From Fasciola hepatica (Eukaryota; Platyhelminthes; Trematoda; Plagiorchiida; Fasciolidae): 64,000 bases of DNA. The notes below the pieces were generated by a model. That model searched no databases. It had not been told where the DNA came from and saw only the letters and a program-made list of their open reading frames with translations. The translations under genes were made by a program, and so were the position numbers. The stretch covers positions 372,001-436,000 of the forward strand of contig CANUEZ040000002.1 in NCBI GenBank assembly GCA_948099385.1, written 5' to 3'. Every line of letters begins with the position of its first letter. Position 1 is the first letter of the stretch. Below, piece after piece: positions 57,261 through 64,000 of the stretch.

Positions 57261-58454
57261 TCTAAATAATAATCAAAGCTTCCGGAAAGGTATACAAATG
57301 CGTGCAGTGAAACAGTAAAAAGCTGCTATTTCGAAAATTCGGTTCCCCCTCCTTACCATATTCTGTATTCGTGATGTTAGCACCATGCCCGACTACAAGC
57401 TGGATTCAATACAATAATAATAGCATTATACATGTGAACATATGTAGCCCAAAGATGTTCCTCCCTTAGAACGCCGTAAAATAACGACTTCATCGCAGTA
57501 CCAAGCTATGGACCGAGGTTGGGCAGAACGGATAGAATGGAGCTAGCGGAGCTTCGAGTTAGGCATGAATCTAAGGGAATGCCTAACAAGTCTTACAGTT
57601 AATATTCAATAAACTTATTCTCTCAACGATTTAATTGTTCCTTATTCTGCTGTTGTCAATATGAAATAATAATGGCCGCTGCACGCAAGATAACACAGCA
57701 ACTATCGGTATGAAGATAGTTTCGCTCGTATTAGCCATTAAAATAAAACGCCGATTAGTTCAATCTGTAATAATAACAACTGATACTGTTTAATTTATCA
57801 ATGAAGAGCCAAGGTAATTTGTATGACTCGTTATAACAAACACATCAGTCCAATCCCTACCGATCAACGCACACAAAAAAGTGGACCAAAAGGGAATAAA
57901 TCATGAAGTCTGGAAATGAAATCCCACGGTCGAGGTGGGAATATTCCAGGAGATTTTTGATTCTGCAATTGCACAAACAGTAATCATGATTGTGAGGGCC
58001 GGATAGGTAATTCGGAGGCCACTAAAAATTCTATTGATTCACATGTTTCTTAACGTAAACGTAGTTGTATGTTGACCGTAATGGAAACAGACTGTGAGAC
58101 AATGCAAGAAAAAATGAGTTACGTAAACAACACGACTAAGAATATGAGTATTTCTTGGTTTGTCTTGGGCGGACATACAGAAGAATGGCGAATTGGAAGT
58201 GTGAATAGATTCTCATTTTTTGTACGGAGGAAACACCTGGTCGGGTGGATCAGCGAGTAAACCATCAGTCGGACACGCGACACAACACAGGAATGAAAAT
58301 ATCGGATGATGATTTGTGCGATGCTGCATGTGAAACGAATTACAGTTGATTAGTGGATAGTTTCTTTGTCGATTATCATCTACGTGCGCACACTGTCGGT
58401 ATCTCTGTAAACCTGCAAAGTTATCAATCCTCAAATGGGAATCAAAAGATGATT
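57261..58454. other. No recognised gene
   Basis: AT-rich sequence, probably the region downstream of the K2P gene. No coding domain is seen. Confidence 0.4.
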
Positions 58455-58460
58455 TTTATT
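58455..58460 (-). terminator. Poly(A) signal of the K2P channel gene
   Basis: The minus strand reads AATAAA 24 bp after the K2P stop codon, which gives a very short 3' UTR. The position fits a usable signal. Confidence 0.5.
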
Positions 58461-58484
58461 CATATTTCCCTCCATAAAATGTAC

Positions 58485-59359
58485 TCAGTCATCTAGTAGG
58501 CCAATTTTTTCCGCGAATCTTCGAAATTTTGTGCGCACCTCTTCTTGCATCAAAGTGAAACACATAGCCACCATTGATATTCCGATTAGCAAATAGAAAC
58601 AGCAAAACACCGGCTTCACCGAATCTTCATACCACTGATCATTTTGTATACCGGGCACAAAATCTCCAAACCCGATTGTGGACAGAGTGATAAAAATGAA
58701 GTAAGCCGACTGTAGTATGCTCCACGTTTCCCAGTGAGCAAAAATGATAGCACCCACTGTGATATAAATGCAAAAGATTAGCATTGTCAGCCATATGGGA
58801 ACCCGAATCTCATTCTTTCCTGCAGATTGATGTGCTTTGCGGGACAGAATTGATTGTGAAGTAGTTATTGTGTGCAAAATTTGCTGTGCTGTTCGATCGA
58901 ATGCAATCGATGACCTTGAGAATCGCGTACTGTTCACGAGTCTCCGTGAGCTGAGTTTACTGGTTAGGTCTTTCTCATATGTCCCCCCTGTGTTCCATGT
59001 GCCGTCCACTTCATCTATGGGGGCCAGTTTACGACGGGTTATGTTATCCGATGGATTGTATGCAGATGTGGTTCCAGTTTCCACATCCGATGCAGAATTC
59101 TTCTCGAATTTCTGTTTATTTGTTCCAGAATTGGAATTGTTCAAGCGATCTTTCTCTGTGGTCATTTTTTCAAGCATGCGTCTACGACGGCGTCGTTGAT
59201 AGAGTCGCAGACAAGACTGACGGTAGAGCAGGCGTACACAGGTGGCCAAAAATCCACCCAGATTTGCCAAACACAGCAACACTAATGGGATTCCGAAAAG
59301 CGCGTAGATCACCGTGGTCGCACGACCCAATTCGGTCTTTGGAACAATGTGACCGTACC
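58485..59359 (-). CDS. Two-pore-domain potassium channel (K2P), 3' coding exon
   Basis: The exon begins at a TAG acceptor (59,360-59,362) and opens with [20 protein letters not shown], i.e. the end of the first pore filter GYGHIVP; the intron splits the first Gly codon of that filter. Then M2 ([20 protein letters not shown]), a long cytosolic loop of about 145 residues rich in Arg, Ser and Thr, M3 ([20 protein letters not shown]), the second pore with filter [11 protein letters not shown]4 ([18 protein letters not shown]) and a short C-tail ending GLLDD, stop TGA at 58,485-58,487. K2P channels carry background potassium current as dimers. Exons for M1 and the first pore helix were not found to the right, where DNA becomes uninterpretable and then BEL/Pao. 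The exon itself has no lesion. The subfamily is not called. Confidence 0.9.
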
Positions 59360-60074
59360 CTACAAGGACGGATAAAATCGATGCAAGCAGATAAGATTAT
59401 GGTTAGTTTTAGTATATTCAGATTGATTACAGTAAACTATGGAATATCCGCCTGATCTTGCCGGAAGCATTATTTGAATCTCAGGGGCAATCGTACGGCC
59501 AAGTTCAGCTCTTCCAACTCATCACCTTACAAACATGTGCTCAGCTTTGGTAACTGTCTCGCAGTGCTGCCATCTCAGGAGTGAAATGATATTGAGCAAT
59601 AGAAAGAAACCAAACCGGAGAGAAAGTTGTAAGTGGTAATCGTGTGAACGAAGGAAGAATTCGAAAGCAAATAGGCCATCGTCTACAGCACTCAACCATG
59701 GTAAATGTGTTATGATTTTGTCTGTGCTCGTCATTTCCCCATCTATAATGAGTTCTTCACTCTTTCGAACGGAAAACTGAAACTTCACCAAAAAATAAAA
59801 TGGTTCATCGTATTCTTACGAAACCATCCACTTTCATCCAAATGACGGGTCTTCATTATAAAAAGTGAATAAAAATTCGAGTACCCAAATTTTATCGACT
59901 TGTGATCAACTTTGACGTTACTTTTCAACGCCGGTTACTCCTAGAAGTCTGTGAGCTAATCTTCTAAAGCCCATTTTGATGACACTGAACGAAACAATCT
60001 GCAGTAGTGCGTCGCCTTTGTACTTTCCCTAGGAAGCACTTACATCCTTCGTCACCGAAAGTCTTTAGAACTTC
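59360..60074. other. Intron of the K2P gene (presumed); upstream exons not found
   Basis: A 90-codon minus-strand frame (59,522-59,791; DDGLFAFEFFLRSHDYHLQL, then LRFGFFLLLNIISLL) has one hydrophobic stretch but no pore motif, so it was not assigned to the channel. The right part directly adjoins the BEL/Pao frame. Confidence 0.35.
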
Positions 60075-61295
60075 ATGAAGCCCTACCTTGTCAAGAGGAA
60101 TAACGATCCAATCAACAATGGCATCGAATGTAAGTTGTGTCACAGTACTCAAAACCGTTCTTCAACCGGGAACTGTGAAGAAAAATCGACGCCCGTGACG
60201 AGGAATATGAAGCACCAACTGGCCGCGAGTGGACAATTGCACTCATCCGGAGAACAGGAGGAATACAGAAACACCCACCTACCGAATCAGGCATTGCTTG
60301 ATATGGCTATTAGAGCAGATACGTTGGTTTGTAGGGGATTAGAAACTCGGTCGTCGGCCAGTAGCAGAACTAGAATCCAGGAATTGAAAGCTGAACAGCT
60401 GCAGTTAAATATGGAACGTTTGAAGATTAGGCAGCAACAAATATCATTAGAGCTAGAGAACTTAGCTGATAGCGTTCAACCAAGTGACAACGAATCGACT
60501 TCAGATGAACCTCCAGGTTTAGTTGCGTTAGACTCTGTTAGGAAGTACGTTGAAGGTTGTCGAGCCTCAGCCAGTCACAGAGTTCCGGAAGACGTCGAGT
60601 CGAGAACAACTACTGATCGTCGGATCAGTTTACCGGATATAGAATTAATCAAGTTCGACGGAACACCAAGACGATTGTGGAAATTTCTTAGCAGCTTCAA
60701 GGCAGATGTGGCCAGCGTCTTGCTGAACGATAGAGAGAAGCTACGTTATTTGATCTATTGCTGTGTTGGAGAGGCACGAGAGGCCATAGAAGATTGCATG
60801 ATGTTACCCCCTCATGAAGGATATGTGAGAGCTATTGACATCTTGGAATCACAGTTTGGATGCCCTGATGATGTCGCTGAGTGCCTCTTAGACGAAATGG
60901 GCAACGGAACCAAAATTAAGACAACCAACATTACGAGCCTTAGGAAACTCGTACGACAAGTGGTAAGCAGCGAAATTTCCTTGAGAGAGATGGGCTACGA
61001 ATCTAGTTTGAATTGCCCTACTACTGTAAAGGGCATTGTACGACGCTTGCCAGATTCTATGCAGTTAAGATGGGCAGAGATAGCCCTGAAGAAACTACGA
61101 GAAGGGACCAAGCTATTGTTTCGTCACCTAGTTCGGTACCTGGAAGAAAGCCTGTCAACCTTTTTCTACTGTTACGGCCAAGGAAACAGTACATTAAGCC
61201 AGTGGAAAGGGGACGAGGATACCCGTCAATCTTATGGAGTGAGAAGACGGATTAACATGATAGCTGGCCGCCTTGATGAGAAGTGTCTGCTGTAA
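60075..61295 (+). pseudogene. BEL/Pao gag-like ORF (coiled coil plus capsid-like domain)
   Basis: The open frame has 406 codons. Residues about 108-150 form a strong coiled coil (IQELKAEQLQLNMERLKIRQ, then QQISLELENLADS). Residues about 190-330 match the gag-derived domain that precedes Pao proteases (LPDIELIKFDGTPRRLWKFL, then LRYLIYCCVGEAREAIEDC, then ILESQFGCPDDVAECLLDEM). The frame runs into unrelated residues near its end because of a frameshift around 61,150-61,260; the zinc knuckle lies in another frame. The start is uncertain because the first 60 residues look non-native. Confidence 0.8.
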
Positions 61296-63279
61296 GGACC
61301 ACGGCTTAGAATTCTGCAGTAAATTCTTGTCCATGTGCTACGAGGAGAGAGTGAAGGTTATCCGAGACGCAGGGCGGTGTTTCAGTTGTCTGAAGCTTGG
61401 CCACAGGGCCGTTGCGTGTCGTACAATGAGTCGCTGTCTTGAACTCAACTGTTACGGCCGTCACCACACCTTAATGCATGTGCCCAGATCACCCAATACA
61501 CCAGCGAAGGCCAATAATAATTCTGTGAAGACAGAAGTCCCACATACCTTTATGGGATTTGTACCGGTTAGACTGCTCGGACCAAGGGGCTCGAAGGAAA
61601 CCTACGCCTTCCTCGATAACGGCTCAGATTCAACTCTTCTATCTTCAGCTGCGGCCAATTCATTGGGGATTGATGGCCCACTAACGAGACTCAGTGTGAC
61701 AACCCTTGCAGGAACGGCGTCTCAGGTGACCTCAGAAGGGAATTTTGCTGTTCAGTCATTAAGTGGTGATAATCAACTGCAAGTTGAAAGGGCCTACACA
61801 CTGAAAACACTACCGATGCAGACGGCGTACATCCCGTCGGGCCTGGACTCCTGGTCGCGTTTAAAGGACGTGCATTTTGAAGAAATCAAGGACAGGACGG
61901 ATGATGTGCTGATTGGCACCAACACCCCCGAAGCCCACTGGGTCCAGGATCAACGCATTGGTACTTCTCGTCAGCCGTACGCAGTGAAGACAGTCCTGGG
62001 GTGGATGCTCCTTGGACCCACCGGAAGGAGTACTACTCAGCGGAAGTACGTAAACTGCTAAGCTTCAGAGGTGACGATGAGGTCTGAGATTCTAAAATTG
62101 TATGAAACAGAATTTGGGGACGCAACCCATAACGAGAGTGTGTCACATTCCCTAGAAGGCAAGGCCGCCCTAGAAATCGTCCAAGGTTCGGTTGCCATCG
62201 TGGAGGGTCACTTTCAGCTCAACTTACCTCGGAAAAGAAACTGGCGGGAAATACCGGAAAATAAGTACCTAGCAGAGAAACGACTGAATAGCCTTCGCGT
62301 TCGCTTCCTAAAGGACCCGAATCTCCTCTCTAAATATACCGATATAATGGAGGCATACGAAAGGAAGGGGTACATTAGCAGGGTTTCAGAAAATCAGTCT
62401 AATGAAATACGTTTCGTTCCACATCACCCGTTATTAAACCCACATAAACCTGATGAGTTCAGGATGGTTTTCGACTTTGCAGCTAAGTCTGGAGGTCTTT
62501 CGCTGAACGAGTGTCTCTATTCTGGACCGGTAATGACAAACGACTTGACGGGAGTACTCATGCGTTTCCGGCTACACAACATCGCTCTTGTCGCCGATAT
62601 AGAAGAGATGTTCCTGCAGGTTCGTCTACCTCCGGAAGACGGACATCCCATGAGCTTTCTCTGGTACCCATCTGGGAAGCTTGGCGCCCCACCGAAAATC
62701 TACCAACTAAATGTACACCCGTTCGGAGCTACATCATCACCGTTCTGCGCCGCATTCGCCCTGAGGCAAGTCGCCAATGATCAACACCCAGTCAATGAGA
62801 AAACCCCGAGCACTATAGAGCGCAATTTCTATGTTGACGACTGTCTGGTTTCCGTTGAAGGCATGAAGGATGCCATAACCCTAGTTGAACAGCTTCGGAA
62901 CGTGCTGATTCGCAGAGGATTTCGACTTCATAAATGGGTCTGCAATACCGAGGCAGTAATAAAACCCATAGCCCCAAGTGAACAGGCTCCGACATTGATC
63001 AGCCTGAGTCCCAGTGACCCGATGATACAGAAAACGCTCGGCTTGTATTGGCGCATAAAGGACGACGGTTTCACGTTTAAATTGGACATTCTCAATCGGC
63101 GCGATCTACCGGACATCAGAATCATGTCAGAGAAGCAAATGCAACACGTCATGAAAAAGGCTGGATGGGCCGGTGCTCGAGGCTATGGTGAGAATCTCCA
63201 CGGTACCAATACGACAGAACGATTGGTGCAGGTCATGCGAAACTTTAGTGACGGTAGGGGCCGACGACCGGTAGGTTAA
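61273..63279 (+). pseudogene. BEL/Pao protease and reverse transcriptase, with internal stop
   Basis: The first part (61,273-62,061) has a CCHC zinc knuckle (CFSCLKLGHRAVAC) and an aspartic protease of retropepsin type with active site FLDNGSDSTLLS (Asn where Ser or Thr is usual after the catalytic Asp). A TAA at 62,059-62,061 separates it from the RT part in the same frame. That part contains FRMVFDFAAKSGGLSLNECL, VADIEEMFLQVRL (first catalytic Asp), HPFGATSSPFCAAFAL and RNFYVDDCLVSVEG (catalytic pair intact, about 62,827-62,841), HKWVCN and KTLGLYWRI. Beyond about 63,120 the residues no longer match the family, and the stop at 63,277-63,279 ends the frame before RNase H. Confidence 0.87.
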
Positions 63280-63583
63280 TCACTCGTGAGTAGGGCGTCC
63301 TTCAGTTCGGTTCCTGTGATTGTGGCGAGAGTAAATTGTACCATTTTTGCATGGAGCCGTCTGGAGTGTGCACAGTAGCGAGTGGGACGTTAGTAAAGCC
63401 GTGCCGGCTTTGGGGTGGCGGTGTTGAATCTGTTTTGCCTGTTTCAATCCTGCTCATTCATGAACATCAACTTATGCTACGTTTGGACCGGTTTGACATT
63501 CCTAATTCATTTGACGTTGACCACATGATTGCACGGCTATCAGTCCACACGATTCCTCATCGCTCTCAAGCGTTTCCCGTCCG

Positions 63584-63624
<41 letters not shown>

Positions 63625-64000
63625 CTGAACCACCGCTCCGTCGATTGACCGGATCTGGACTAGACTGCTCGATTGGTCACCGAATTCTGATCGGCTGCAC
63701 CCGGCAGGCATGTTTAATCACGCACATGTACTGACGCATACACACACGCACCCACACAAGACTGTGACCTGTTCGACCCGTGACTAATCATGTATTTGCG
63801 TGCCTGAGCGAATACCTGCCCTACTCACCGGTTGGTCAGAACCATCGATCGATTTCCGCCTGTTCGCTTTCCGTTCGCTCGTGTCCCTTATATGTGCGTT
63901 CCTTTCCTTGTCATTGTTTGTTGTGTTCGTTTCGTTAACCTACTTGGTGACTTGTGCCTCGGCCAATTGACCATAGTACGTGTTATCCATTCTGAACTGT
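63280..64000. other. No recognised gene
   Basis: It contains a CA microsatellite (63,585-63,622). A plus-strand frame crossing it is of low complexity. The region right of it shows no coding signal. Confidence 0.4.
63585..63622. repeat. (CA)19 microsatellite
   Basis: Perfect CA dinucleotide run of 38 bp. Shorter CA-rich patches follow near 63,740-63,755. Confidence 0.97.

Larger units (their letters stand above)
60075..63279 (+). mobile_element. BEL/Pao LTR retrotransposon, internal part, truncated
   Basis: It has gag-like, zinc knuckle, aspartic protease and RT domains in BEL/Pao order on the plus strand. RNase H and integrase are missing: similarity ends within about 300 bp of the RT active site. 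No LTR pair was found in the window. It is a dead, 3'-truncated copy upstream of, and antisense to, the K2P exon. Confidence 0.87.

Noticed and set aside
59522..59791. Possible upstream exon of the K2P channel
   Set aside because: Only one hydrophobic stretch, no pore helix or filter, and no donor that would join in phase to the 59,359 acceptor was found.

Overview
The window is eukaryotic nuclear DNA, most likely from a parasitic flatworm (trematode or cestode); the species cannot be told from the sequence. The reasons are: several non-LTR retrotransposons of CR1-like type (ORF1 with a PHD-like zinc finger, ORF2 with an APE endonuclease and reverse transcriptase) and RTE-like type; a BEL/Pao element; a decayed Tigger/pogo transposase; spliced host genes with very short introns (38 to 66 bp); and no bacterial-style operons. 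Almost all protein-coding signal outside three host loci is dead transposable element.

Layout. 1-3,480: a minus-strand CR1-like element (element C), cut by the left edge. 3,688-3,907: a 3' scrap of a second CR1-like family (A). About 4,690-28,753: a nested cluster of two CR1-like families, A and B, both ending in (ACTGA)n tails. Within it a 9,056-bp unit (part of A, then B, a short A 3' end and a 155-bp leader) occurs as near-identical tandem copies at 5,149-14,204 and 14,205-23,260, with a partial third copy at 23,261-26,931. An independent, 5'-truncated B follows at 27,131-28,753.

29.1-34.3 kb holds TE debris (a PHD-like fragment, an RTE endonuclease fragment, an RTE element D), a roughly 310-bp imperfect palindrome centred at 30,484, and a degenerate tRNA-like sequence. 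34,745-36,433 is the most gene-like part: an unidentified minus-strand spliced gene and, head to head with it, a five-exon plus-strand gene recognisable as NOL12 (nucleolar protein 12). 37.0-39.0 kb is another RTE copy (F). 41.4-44.8 kb is RTE element D', which shares a 1.2-kb identical block with D. 45.7-57.3 kb carries further RTE fragments and a Tigger/pogo relic in otherwise uninterpreted DNA. 58,485-59,359 is the 3' coding exon of a two-pore-domain (K2P) potassium channel on the minus strand. Its upstream exons are not visible, and a truncated BEL/Pao element (60,075-63,279) lies on that side.

No pathway can be read from the host genes: NOL12 works in nucleolar ribosomal RNA processing, the K2P channel is a membrane leak channel, and the third gene is unknown. 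The main story is retrotransposon decay followed by recent segmental duplication and apparent gene conversion between dead copies.
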